From CAG-698 sp964385755 (GTDB taxonomy: Bacteria; Bacillota_I; Bacilli_A; ML615J-28; CAG-698): a stretch of DNA of 64,000 bases. The notes below the pieces were generated by a model that worked only from the letters and a program-made list of their open reading frames with translations, ran no database searches and was not told the DNA's origin. Position numbers and translations under genes: made by a program. Shown piece by piece: positions 41,759 through 49,394 of this stretch. How positions within the stretch are numbered: the first letter of the stretch is position 1; every line of letters begins with the position of its first letter. The stretch is taken from assembly GCA_964385755.1 (NCBI GenBank), contig CAYLPZ010000001.1:186001-250000 (forward strand), in the 5' to 3' direction.

Positions 41759-42874
41759 ATGTTTAACAAACACGAAATATCACGCAATGCGTGTCAATTA
41801 TACGGCGGTCAAGCGAAGTGTGGCTACGATTGGTGGTGGCATTCCTTTACCGCGCGGAATGAAAAAACGGGCGAGGGGAAGGGCTTCTTTATTGAATACT
41901 TTCTCTGCAATCCACAAAGCGGCGGTGAAGTTCCCGTGCTTGGTCAACTTGCAGAAAACAAAATGAACGGTGTTAAGCCTTCTTATTTGATGGTTAAGGC
42001 AGGTACTTGGGGCACTGATGCCGCTCAGTTACATACATTTTTCGGTTGGAATAATATCGAGGTCTCATTCGGTATTCCGTTCTCGGTCAAGGCGGAAGAT
42101 TGCTACTGCACCGAAACCGAGATGCGAGGTCACGTTAAAATTGAAGATGCTGAGGCACACCCCGAATGGATGTGTCAGAATGGTGAAATGTCTTGGAATC
42201 TCAAAATCGATAAAAAAGTTGCATTCAACGTAGGCTACGGCGCAGGAAAGCTGTTCCGTAAGATGCAACTCTTTGAGATGTTTTGGCACGCAGAGGGAAT
42301 GAAAACTGCTTACGAAGGTGAGGTCATTTGGAACGGTGAGAAATATATCGTCACGCCCGAAATCTGCTATGGCTATGCGGATAAGAACTGGGGTAAGGAT
42401 TTTACATCTCCTTGGGTGTGGCTCTCATCCAACAATCTGACAAGCAAGCTTACGGGCAAGAAACTGACTGACAGTGTTTTCGATATTGGCGGAGGTTGCC
42501 CAAAGGTCGGTACCGTCGCGCTCAAGAGGAAACTCCTTTCTGCCTATTGGTATGAGGGAAAATGCTATGAGTTCAACTTTTCAAAGTTTTGGACGTTCAC
42601 GCGCACCAAATTTGAATGCAAAGAAACTGATACTCAGATCATCTGGCACGTGGAGCAGAAAACGTGGCGCAATCGTATGGTGACCGACATCACCTGCGAG
42701 AAAAAGGATATGCTTCTTGTCAACTATGAAGCCCCCAATGGTAAGAAGCTACATAAACGTCTATGGAACGGTGGTAACGGTAAAGGTATTGTTAAGCTCT
42801 ATCGCGGCAAGAAACTCATCGATGAGGTTATTTGCGAGAATGTAGGCTGTGAATACGGAGAGTATGATTCTTAA
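41759..42874 (+). CDS. Tocopherol-cyclase-like family protein; horizontally acquired
   Basis: This 371-residue protein has the features of the tocopherol cyclase (PF14249-type, lipocalin-like CrtC/AttH superfamily) fold. An early YDWWWHSFTARNEKTGEGKG leads into FFIEYFLCNP; other pieces are YLMVKAGTWG, GHVKIEDAEAHPE, WHAEGMKTAYEGEVIWNGEKY and GYADKNWGKDFTSPWVWLSS. It has no signal peptide. Its base composition is strikingly less AT-rich than everything around it (about half G+C by eye against about 30%), with codons such as GCG, CGC and GGC that neighbours avoid. It has a strong AAGGAGG site. Bacterial members are of unknown function, possibly binding or modifying a lipid or terpenoid; true tocopherol synthesis is not expected. 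Confidence 0.75.
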   Translation: MFNKHEISRNACQLYGGQAKCGYDWWWHSFTARNEKTGEGKGFFIEYFLCNPQSGGEVPVLGQLAENKMNGVKPSYLMVKAGTWGTDAAQLHTFFGWNNIEVSFGIPFSVKAEDCYCTETEMRGHVKIEDAEAHPEWMCQNGEMSWNLKIDKKVAFNVGYGAGKLFRKMQLFEMFWHAEGMKTAYEGEVIWNGEKYIVTPEICYGYADKNWGKDFTSPWVWLSSNNLTSKLTGKKLTDSVFDIGGGCPKVGTVALKRKLLSAYWYEGKCYEFNFSKFWTFTRTKFECKETDTQIIWHVEQKTWRNRMVTDITCEKKDMLLVNYEAPNGKKLHKRLWNGGNGKGIVKLYRGKKLIDEVICENVGCEYGEYDS

Positions 42875-42886
42875 AACGGAACATAT

Positions 42887-42902
42887 CGATAAATTAGAAT
42901 TT
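42887..42902. repeat. AAATTNNAATTT motif, copy 3
   Basis: CGATAAATTAGAATTT, 13 bases beyond the stop of the G+C-rich gene. Together with copy 2 it brackets that gene. Confidence 0.4.
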
Positions 42903-43002
42903 ATCCATCAGCGCAACAATGCCAAAACAGGGTGTTTTCAAAAAAACGAAAGGTGTTTGCATTTTGTATTAAAATGGTTTATCTTTGCCATATTTAATGA
43001 AC
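42903..43002. other. Spacer after the foreign gene, no gene seen
   Basis: The 400 bases from 42875 to 43280 hold no reading frame I believe. G+C content drops back gradually after 42960. A plus-strand terminator (43003-43048) and the promoter of the next gene (43230-43258) are the only features. Confidence 0.5.
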
Positions 43003-43054
43003 GACTTTGATACAATAACAAACGAAGTTTGTTTTGGGTGTCAAAGTCTTTTTT
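43003..43054 (+). terminator. Terminator downstream of the tocopherol-cyclase-like gene
   Basis: GACTTTGATACA pairs with TGTCAAAGTC and encloses a second stem AACAAAC-GAA-GTTTGTT. It is followed by six T on the plus strand. Confidence 0.78.
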
Positions 43055-43229
43055 ATATCTAAATAATGGCAAAAACTAGCTAAAATAACGATTTTGGTGA
43101 GTTTCAACCATTATTTTTTCCATATTCTAAAAAGATTCTATTACAAGAGTAGTGGCAAACTCAGGGAGATTAAATTTCTTTCTTTGATTCTCGAAACACA
43201 AGAAACAAGCACAGCATAATCGTAATTAT

Positions 43230-43258
43230 TTGACATACATCCTTTTATGTGATATATT
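43230..43258 (+). promoter_or_regulatory. Promoter of the 43281 membrane-protein gene
   Basis: TTGACA (43230-43235), 17-base spacer, TATATT (43253-43258), 22 bases before the ATG. Confidence 0.65.
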
Positions 43259-43280
43259 AAAAATATAGGGGGAATTATTT

Positions 43281-44204
43281 ATGAGCAAAAAGATTACAGC
43301 TTTTTTTGAAGAATACAATATGAAGGAAGTATATAAAAATACTTATTATGGAAAGCTACATGGATTCGAAGCAAATGGATTTTATATTCCTACAGATCAA
43401 AAATTTCCAATTCAGATTCATCTATCTTTATATCTAGACAACAAACAACCAGTGATTAGTAAACTAAAAAATAGTGGTTTCAAATACTTTGATGTTATTG
43501 GAAGTGATTATGGTATTTTATTACTTTTTAATGGTATAACATTTAATTCAATGAAAAAGGATTTTAACGAAAAACTAAGTTTCGTATTTGATACTATTAA
43601 TTCATTTAACGCAAAAGGGTTAGGTTATGATCCTGTTACAGGTGATGAATTAACTGAAGATGCACGTTTATATTCATTGGAAAGAGGTTCAATCATTTTA
43701 AATCCAACAACTGCAGAGACATTAAATGCTAGAATAAGAGAAGAAAATAAAGACTTTGATAATATGCCAAATAATTATCTTAAAGGCTTCGCTGGTGCAT
43801 TACTAGGATCACTTGCGGGGATTGTACTAATGATTGTCTTAAGTATTGCGGGATTTATTTCATCTTTATCAGGTTTCGTTGCGGTTTTTTGTGGTGAGAA
43901 ACTTTATCGTGCATTTAAAGGCAAACCAAATAAAATGATGATTGTAATTGTATCTGTTACTTCAATTGTGATGATGCTTCTTGGTATTGTTATTATAGAT
44001 GCAATAATTATAGAGAATGCATATATTGAAGCAGGTGCTTCAAATGGAATAATTAATGATTTCATTAATTCTTTCCAAGTTCCTGAAATATCTGCTTTAT
44101 TAATTAAAGATATTTTAATGACAATACTATTTACTGCAATTGGTGTTGGTGTTACTATAGCTCCAATGTTTAATAAGACAAAACGTCAATCAACTTTAAA
44201 ATAA
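43281..44204 (+). CDS. Membrane protein of unknown family
   Basis: I do not recognise this 307-residue protein. Residues 1-165 are soluble (MSKKITAFFEEYNMKEVYKN, GLGYDPVTGDELTEDARLYS). From about 170 there are four hydrophobic segments (GFAGALLGSLAGIVLMIVLS; IAGFISSLSGFVAVFCG; MMIVIVSVTSIVMMLLGIVI; ILMTILFTAIGVGVTIAPMF), with small-residue helices at the start. The second half resembles small membrane modules that follow an N-terminal sensor, but no function can be given. Strong promoter, GGGGG ribosome site and own terminator make it a well-defined single-gene unit. Confidence 0.75.
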   Translation: MSKKITAFFEEYNMKEVYKNTYYGKLHGFEANGFYIPTDQKFPIQIHLSLYLDNKQPVISKLKNSGFKYFDVIGSDYGILLLFNGITFNSMKKDFNEKLSFVFDTINSFNAKGLGYDPVTGDELTEDARLYSLERGSIILNPTTAETLNARIREENKDFDNMPNNYLKGFAGALLGSLAGIVLMIVLSIAGFISSLSGFVAVFCGEKLYRAFKGKPNKMMIVIVSVTSIVMMLLGIVIIDAIIIENAYIEAGASNGIINDFINSFQVPEISALLIKDILMTILFTAIGVGVTIAPMFNKTKRQSTLK

Positions 44205-44227
44205 ATATTTTTGTTAGAACTAAATTA

Positions 44228-44250
44228 ATACCTTAGATTTTCTAAGGTAT
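44228..44250 (+). terminator. Terminator after the 43281 gene
   Basis: Perfect 10-bp stem ATACCTTAGA / TCTAAGGTAT with a three-base loop, followed by six T on the plus strand. Confidence 0.85.
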
Positions 44251-44296
44251 TTTTTATGTATAATAATTGTTAATTACTTTAACGCAACTAAAATAA

Positions 44297-44336
44297 AAAA
44301 AGGATGCAATTGACATAACATCATTGCGTCCTTTTT
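44297..44336 (-). terminator. Terminator after the TIR-methyltransferase gene
   Basis: 14-bp stem (one G-T pair) AAAAAGGATGCAAT / ATTGCGTCCTTTTT with a 12-base loop. T runs flank both sides, so it can act in both directions. The methyltransferase gene ends at 44340. Confidence 0.78.
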
Positions 44337-44339
44337 ATT

Positions 44340-45704
44340 TTATTTCTTCTGGGCAACACCAACAAAATCAATTTCTGAATACCAGAAGGTTTCATCAGCA
44401 AATTTATTTTCTAATTCACTAAGTAAATATTCAATATCCTCTAATTTCTTCTGATTTACTGCATTGTATGGATCTTTTTCACAAAGGTTTTTTATATAAT
44501 TCTTACGATAAGAGAAACGTTCTAAAAAGATTTCATAACGCTCATCCATGTCCATTCCAGAAATTTCTTTTACCCAATTGAACATTCTAACATTCTTGTA
44601 ACCTGAGGAAATAAGTTGTGAATATATTTTTCTACCATTATGACGGTCAGAAATACCATCACAAGAAAGATGTATGTCAACCACCTTTTGTACTAGGTCA
44701 TCATCATTATAACTTACAATCGAACCATCATCAGATCCTCGAATAATGATATATCCATCCTTTGATAAAACTTTACGAATAGTTCGAAGCAACTTATTTG
44801 GATTCTTTAAGTGGTGAATAACTAAAGAAGCAAAAATAATATCAAATTTCTCAATATTCTTTTCTTCCATAATCTCTTCAAGATTATCAATTAATTCTTC
44901 ATCTTCTAGATCAAGAACATAATATGAGGCTCCATCAAATGAAGAATTCTCTTTAGCATATTCAATCAGTTTTTCACTACGGTCCACTCCAATTAAATTA
45001 ATCCCAGGAATATTAGCAAAACGATCTTTTGTAACATAACCATACGCACAACCCATATCAAGGATATTAATAGTATCTTTATGTGCTAATTGTGCAAGAA
45101 CATAACGTATAGCGTTATTATCTGGCTCACGTGTATTAGCAGCCTGAATTTTTAAACGTTTAAGTTCACTTTTAATCTCTGCCTTATAAGAGGAAAGATG
45201 TTTTCCAGTTGAAAGAGAAATTGATTCCTTTTGAAGTGGTATTTGTCCACTTCCCACTGGTTTTACACTATTTATAAACTTTTTGATAAAAGAGACAACA
45301 TCAGAAATAGAAGAAACACCTATTTCAAAAGTTTGATAATTACGTAAAGACCTAGGAACATCACAACCACTGATATTTTTAATATAAGGGACAATACAAG
45401 CAGACTTCTTTCTACCAGATAAAATATCATTATGAAAACTTTCTCTTTCGTAAGAAACCCATTGAGAAGTTAAATATTCAACTTTTGTAGCAATAGACAC
45501 CAATACTGATGACTGTTCAAGGGCATCTTCAATAGCATTCTTATAAGCTGCAGCACCTACCTCATTTAAAACTATATTACTGTAGAAAACATTTAGATTT
45601 TCTTGTTTTAAAGCAAGATATAGTTTCTCCGCAAGATAACTATCCTCTGTATAGGTTCCATTTTCATCTGTGTTTTTAAAAGAAATAAATACATCATATC
45701 TCAT
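44340..45704 (-). CDS. TIR domain fused to a SAM-dependent methyltransferase
   Basis: Start chosen at ATG 45704 with GGTGA six bases upstream; an ATG four codons earlier has no site. The 454-residue protein has an N-terminal TIR domain (about 2-140): YDVFISFKNTDENGTYTEDS, FYSNIVLNEVG with candidate catalytic E48, and SQWVSYERESF. A linker leads to a class I methyltransferase (about 195-340) with motif I ILDMGCAYGYV (D216), GVDRSEKL, a DLED motif II, FDIIFASLVIHHL and GYIIIRGSDDG. The C-terminal 100 residues are helical. No membrane helix. TIR enzymes use NAD and methyltransferases use SAM; one chain carrying both is unusual. It is a single-gene unit convergent with the 43281 gene. Function unknown; defence or small-molecule signalling is inferred from the TIR domain. 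Confidence 0.85.
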   Translation of the reverse strand: MRYDVFISFKNTDENGTYTEDSYLAEKLYLALKQENLNVFYSNIVLNEVGAAAYKNAIEDALEQSSVLVSIATKVEYLTSQWVSYERESFHNDILSGRKKSACIVPYIKNISGCDVPRSLRNYQTFEIGVSSISDVVSFIKKFINSVKPVGSGQIPLQKESISLSTGKHLSSYKAEIKSELKRLKIQAANTREPDNNAIRYVLAQLAHKDTINILDMGCAYGYVTKDRFANIPGINLIGVDRSEKLIEYAKENSSFDGASYYVLDLEDEELIDNLEEIMEEKNIEKFDIIFASLVIHHLKNPNKLLRTIRKVLSKDGYIIIRGSDDGSIVSYNDDDLVQKVVDIHLSCDGISDRHNGRKIYSQLISSGYKNVRMFNWVKEISGMDMDERYEIFLERFSYRKNYIKNLCEKDPYNAVNQKKLEDIEYLLSELENKFADETFWYSEIDFVGVAQKK

Positions 45705-45879
45705 ATTGTTCACCATGTTTTCTTTTTAATATATTTTAAAATATATCATAGTTTTTCATTCAATACAAGAGCTTTTGTTAGAAAAAATATTTTTATTAAA
45801 AAAGAGTCATAATATTAAATAACTATTTATAATATTGTATAATATATCTATAAAAATAAATAAACTAAAAAAATGATAA

Positions 45880-46044
45880 AGTATTTCTTACAATAGAAAA
45901 TATGTACTTGTTGATGATGAAATAAAACTTATCAGTTATTATCCAAATTACAAAACAACCCTTGCGTGGTATCAAGATTTATCTGTATGTAGACAAGTAG
46001 ATAATAGAGATACTGCATATGGTTTATTGCTTCTAAATAAATAG
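45880..46044 (+). pseudogene. GNAT acetyltransferase N-terminal remnant
   Basis: After a stop at 45877 an open frame to TAG 46042-46044 reads KYVLVDDEIKLISYYPNYKT, then TLAWYQDLSVCRQVDNRDTA. This is the opening of a GNAT-family group with the pattern YYPNYETTLxWYQDxxVCxQVDN. No start codon or ribosome site precedes it, and the acetyl-CoA-binding part is missing because the MGMT-like gene begins ten bases later. The remaining 338-base spacer (45705-46054) shows nothing else. Confidence 0.6.
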
Positions 46045-46054
46045 TGGTGAAAAT

Positions 46055-46369
46055 ATGAGCAAAAATATTAATAAACGAGTTTATGATTATTTACTACTTA
46101 TACCAAAAGGAAAAGTTGTAACTTACCAACAAGTAGCACAATATCTTGGTAACAAAAACTTATCGAGAGTTGTAGGTAATGTATTACACGTAAATCCTGA
46201 TCCAATAAACTATCCTTGTTATAAAGTAGTAAACTCAAAAGGTTTTCTTGCAAGAAATTTTGGTGATGGCGGAATTGAAAAGCAAAAAGAAAAACTAATG
46301 AATGATGGCATAGACGTTATAGATAATCGTGTTGATTTAACTAAATATCAGTGGAATGATAAAAAATAA
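46055..46369 (+). CDS. Single-domain MGMT-family DNA-binding protein (alkyltransferase or alkyltransferase-like)
   Basis: A 104-residue protein equal to the C-terminal domain of O6-methylguanine-DNA methyltransferases: VYDYLLLIPKGKVVTYQQVA, LGNKNLSRVVGNVLHVNPDP, YPCYKVVNSKGFLA. The active-site Cys is present, but the usual PCHRV is PCYKV here, so the catalytic His is replaced by Tyr. In the family the His activates the Cys, so this protein may bind lesions without repairing them, like ATL proteins (which usually have Trp at the Cys position). The Asn hinge and the recognition-helix Arg (in SRVVGN) are kept. GGTGA precedes the ATG. Confidence 0.85.
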   Translation: MSKNINKRVYDYLLLIPKGKVVTYQQVAQYLGNKNLSRVVGNVLHVNPDPINYPCYKVVNSKGFLARNFGDGGIEKQKEKLMNDGIDVIDNRVDLTKYQWNDKK

Positions 46370-46397
46370 GAAAATTAATATTTTTTTTATTTTCTTC

Positions 46398-46429
46398 TTG
46401 ACTCTCCTCTTAAAGGGATAGTGTATAAA
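46398..46429 (+). promoter_or_regulatory. MerR-type promoter with 20-bp spacer and dyad
   Basis: TTGACT (46398-46403) and TATAAA (46424-46429) are 20 bases apart, longer than normal. The spacer contains the imperfect dyad ACTCTCC...GGGATAGT. This is the layout MerR-family proteins bind and twist, so the regulator that follows probably controls itself. Confidence 0.6.
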
Positions 46430-46448
46430 TATATTAGGAGGCGATATT

Positions 46449-47252
46449 ATGCTTAAAATAGGTGATTTTTCTAAGATGTCAAAAGTAACAATTAAAGCGT
46501 TAAGGTATTATGAAAGGGAAAAGATATTAATTCCAAAATATGTAGACAAAGAAAATGGTTATAGATATTATGAAAGTAGTCAACTTTTAGAGATATCTAG
46601 AATCATTTATTATAAACAAATTGGTCTTACTATTGATGAAATTAAACAAATCATTGTACATAAAAAACCTATTAATGCGATTATTGAAACTAAAAAAATT
46701 GAAATTGAAAACTCTATTTTACAATATAATAACATGCTTTCTAAAATAAATTATTTATTGGAGGAAAAAATGATGGAAAATGAAATTTTTGAAAAGGTAA
46801 TTCCAAGTTATTATGTTTATTACAAAGAAGGTATTTTAAAAGACTATAGTGAAGCTTCTTCTTTTATCTACACATCAGGTGCTGAATGCTTAGAGTTAAA
46901 CCCTACAATTAAATGTGTTAAACCTGATTATTGTTATATAAATTACTTAGATGGTGAATACAAAGATAAGAACATCAAAATAAGATATGTTCAAGCTGTA
47001 ATTAAAGAAGATTATTCATTTGTTGAAAATGATAGTATTAAATTCACCCAAATACCAGAAGTAAAATGTATTTGTATTTATCACAAAGGAGCATATGATT
47101 CTTTAGGAGAATCATACGCTAAAATAATGAAGTATATCGAAGATAATAATTTAATAATAAACGAATTCCCTAGAGAATGTTACATTGATGGAATATGGAA
47201 CAAAGAAAATGTAGAAGAATGGTTAACTGAAATTCAAGTACCAATTAAATAA
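46449..47252 (+). CDS. MerR-family regulator with GyrI-like effector-binding domain
   Basis: This 267-residue regulator has an N-terminal MerR helix-turn-helix (MLKIGDFSKMSKVTIKALRY, then YEREKILIPKYVDKENGYRY), a dimerisation helix (about 85-110), and a C-terminal GyrI/BmrR-like domain (IKFTQIPEVKCICIYHKGAY, DSLGESYAKIMKYI, ending in WLTEIQVPIK). Such proteins sense amphipathic drugs and activate efflux genes. The 20-base spacer promoter upstream supports autoregulation. The EamA transporter gene 130 bases downstream on the same strand is a plausible target. AGGAGG site before the ATG. Confidence 0.9.
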   Translation: MLKIGDFSKMSKVTIKALRYYEREKILIPKYVDKENGYRYYESSQLLEISRIIYYKQIGLTIDEIKQIIVHKKPINAIIETKKIEIENSILQYNNMLSKINYLLEEKMMENEIFEKVIPSYYVYYKEGILKDYSEASSFIYTSGAECLELNPTIKCVKPDYCYINYLDGEYKDKNIKIRYVQAVIKEDYSFVENDSIKFTQIPEVKCICIYHKGAYDSLGESYAKIMKYIEDNNLIINEFPRECYIDGIWNKENVEEWLTEIQVPIK

Positions 47253-47384
47253 TTTTTCTATTAATATAAGATTTAATGCTATTTTTTATAGTATTAAATC
47301 TTTTTCATTTACTATTTAGACATAATTGTGATAATATAATATACGTAATACATATTATTTAATATAAAATATAGAGGGGAAATT

Positions 47385-48284
47385 ATGAACGGATTAACTT
47401 TAGCACTGCTTGCGGCGGTATTCACTTCTCTTACAACAATTCTTGCAAAAGCGGGAATTAAAAACGTTAATTCAAACTTTGCAACAATGTTTAGAACTAG
47501 CATCGTAATAATTTGTTCTTTTGTTCTTTGTTTAATAACAAAAACAAATCTTTCACTTGAAACTTATAATAAAACAAATATTATTTTCTTAGTTTTATCA
47601 GGTGTTGCAACTGGTCTAAGCTGGATTTGTTATTATAAAGCTTTAAAAATGGCATCAATCAATAAAGTTGCACCTATTGATAAATCAAGTTTTATTTTAA
47701 CTTCTGTCTTATTTTTAATCTTCTTCTTCGATCAAACCACAAACAATGGCAATATTTTAACTATCATTATGCTTGTTTTATCAATGTCACTAATGCTTTT
47801 TGGAACACTATTAATGATTGATAATAAAAATAGTGATGGTAATAAAACAAACAAAAAATGGCTAATTTTCGCAATTCTTTCAAGTGTCTTTGCTTCTCTT
47901 GTTTCACTTTTCATTAAAATAGGCCTAAGTGGTATACCAAGTAATGCTGGAACATTTTATCGTACAATTATTGTATTTATATTTTCACTTGCTATAGTAG
48001 TTGCAAGAAAAGACTATAAAGGATCCACTAAAATCAGCATTAAATCTTGGATTTTCCTAGCATTATCAGGTTTCGCAACAGGAGGTGCTTGGCTTTGTGA
48101 ATATGCTGCCTTAAGTATGGAAAATGTAAATCCAGTAATGGTAAGCTCAGCAGGAAAACTATCTATCCTTCTTACTATGCTTCTTTCATTCTTGATTTTT
48201 AAAGAAAAATTTACTAAAAAGTCAATTTTTGGTTTAACTCTTCTTTCTATTGGAATTATAATTATTATAGTATTTAGTTTATAG
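47385..48284 (+). CDS. EamA/DMT-superfamily transporter
   Basis: A 299-residue membrane protein with ten predicted helices arranged as two EamA repeats. Matching elements occur in both halves: GLTLALLAAVFTSLTTILAK and WLIFAILSSVFASLVSLFIK; SGVATGLSWICYYKALKMAS and SGFATGGAWLCEYAALSMEN. This internal duplication is the hallmark of the drug/metabolite transporter family. Substrate unknown. AGAGGGG site; ends before a bidirectional terminator. The MerR-type drug-sensing regulator upstream suggests export of a toxic compound, but that link is inferred. Confidence 0.9.
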   Translation: MNGLTLALLAAVFTSLTTILAKAGIKNVNSNFATMFRTSIVIICSFVLCLITKTNLSLETYNKTNIIFLVLSGVATGLSWICYYKALKMASINKVAPIDKSSFILTSVLFLIFFFDQTTNNGNILTIIMLVLSMSLMLFGTLLMIDNKNSDGNKTNKKWLIFAILSSVFASLVSLFIKIGLSGIPSNAGTFYRTIIVFIFSLAIVVARKDYKGSTKISIKSWIFLALSGFATGGAWLCEYAALSMENVNPVMVSSAGKLSILLTMLLSFLIFKEKFTKKSIFGLTLLSIGIIIIIVFSL

Positions 48285-48292
48285 AATATTAA

Positions 48293-48331
48293 AAAGCCTA
48301 AATGAGAATGAATTACTCTCAAATAGGCTTT
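48293..48331. terminator. Bidirectional terminator between EamA and queH
   Basis: Stem AAAGCCTA..TGAGA / TCTCA..TAGGCTTT with a small internal mismatch and about nine-base loop. The plus side ends in TATTTTTTTT and the minus side in TTTTTAATATT. Confidence 0.8.
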
Positions 48332-49394
48332 ATTTTTTTTCTTTTGAAAATTCACATCCACAATAGTCTTGACGATATAAATTAAATTTCTTTGAAAGCT
48401 CAATTGATTTCAAATAGCCACCCTTTTGTTTAAAGTCTGCATATAAATATGGCATTTGATATTTTTCTTCAAGATCAATTCCAATCTCATTAAGCCACTT
48501 AGCTACTTTATGTGGACTAATAGAAATAGTAGTTGTGAAAAAATCAAAATTATGTTTCTTTGCGAAAGAACAAGCTTCTTCCATACGTATCTTATAACAA
48601 TTGTAACATCTTAAGCTCTTCTCACCTAATGACTCAAGACCTGAAATACTATCTAAATATTCATTATGATTATATGCAGTATCAATAATCTTAATATCAT
48701 CATATTTAAGCTTGCTAACTATTTCTCTTTGCGTTGCAAGTCGTTTTTGATATTCATTAATATTATCAATATTCGGATTATAATATAGGATAGTAATATC
48801 AAAATAATCATGTAAAAATGTTAAAGTATAGCTACTACAAGGACCACAACAACTATGAAGTAATAGCTTTGGTCTAATATTTAATAACCTAATTTCTTGT
48901 AGTTTCTTATAAAAATCATCTAGACTATGAATTTTTGTCATTTTCACTACTTTTAAATGATAAAATATGCTTATATCACCAAAAATGCTAATATCGCATT
49001 TTGATGTTTTTCCGCGGTAAATATAGTAATCATTTTCTTTAATTACAGATATATCTGTATTATTCTTTATATCTATTTCCTTTTTAGAAATTGCTTTAAA
49101 ATATTCAGTCACACTGTAATTATAATTACCTTTGTATATGCAATTCTCATAATTAAAGTTTTTAAATACTTTATTTATAACTGAAGATGGTAAATAAAGT
49201 TCTTTGTAATTTGTTACATCAATTTTTCTAAAAGATTTATCAAAATAGTATGAATAAAGAATTTCATTTGAATGGATTAGGTGAAAATCTTTATCACTAT
49301 CAAACACAACATTTTTCTTAACAATTAATTCTTCAAGTTCTTTAACTGTAAAAAATGAATAATTGCTAATAAGTTTAAGATAATCATTACTCAT
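48330..49394 (-). CDS. queH: Epoxyqueuosine reductase QueH with an N-terminal extension
   Basis: The C-terminal about 200 of 354 residues match QueH (DUF208), the last enzyme of queuosine synthesis in many anaerobes. Cysteine motifs are LLLHSCCGPCSSY, CYNCYKIRMEEAC and DYCGCEFS, which bind the Fe-S cluster and metal; TTTISISPHK lies between. The first about 155 residues (MSNDYLKLISNYSFFTVKEL onward) are extra compared with the usual about 200-residue enzyme and match no domain I know. The start overlaps the previous stop by one base (TAATG), so it is coupled to the membrane-protein gene upstream. Terminated by the hairpin at 48293-48331. Confidence 0.87.
   Translation of the reverse strand: MSNDYLKLISNYSFFTVKELEELIVKKNVVFDSDKDFHLIHSNEILYSYYFDKSFRKIDVTNYKELYLPSSVINKVFKNFNYENCIYKGNYNYSVTEYFKAISKKEIDIKNNTDISVIKENDYYIYRGKTSKCDISIFGDISIFYHLKVVKMTKIHSLDDFYKKLQEIRLLNIRPKLLLHSCCGPCSSYTLTFLHDYFDITILYYNPNIDNINEYQKRLATQREIVSKLKYDDIKIIDTAYNHNEYLDSISGLESLGEKSLRCYNCYKIRMEEACSFAKKHNFDFFTTTISISPHKVAKWLNEIGIDLEEKYQMPYLYADFKQKGGYLKSIELSKKFNLYRQDYCGCEFSKEKK

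Noticed and set aside
41759..42874. Evidence of tocopherol synthesis
   Set aside because: No other pathway gene is present; the similarity only indicates the fold family.
40679..42902. A classical integron cassette array
   Set aside because: No integrase gene and no attC-like paired core sites; the gene-end motif is short and AT-rich.
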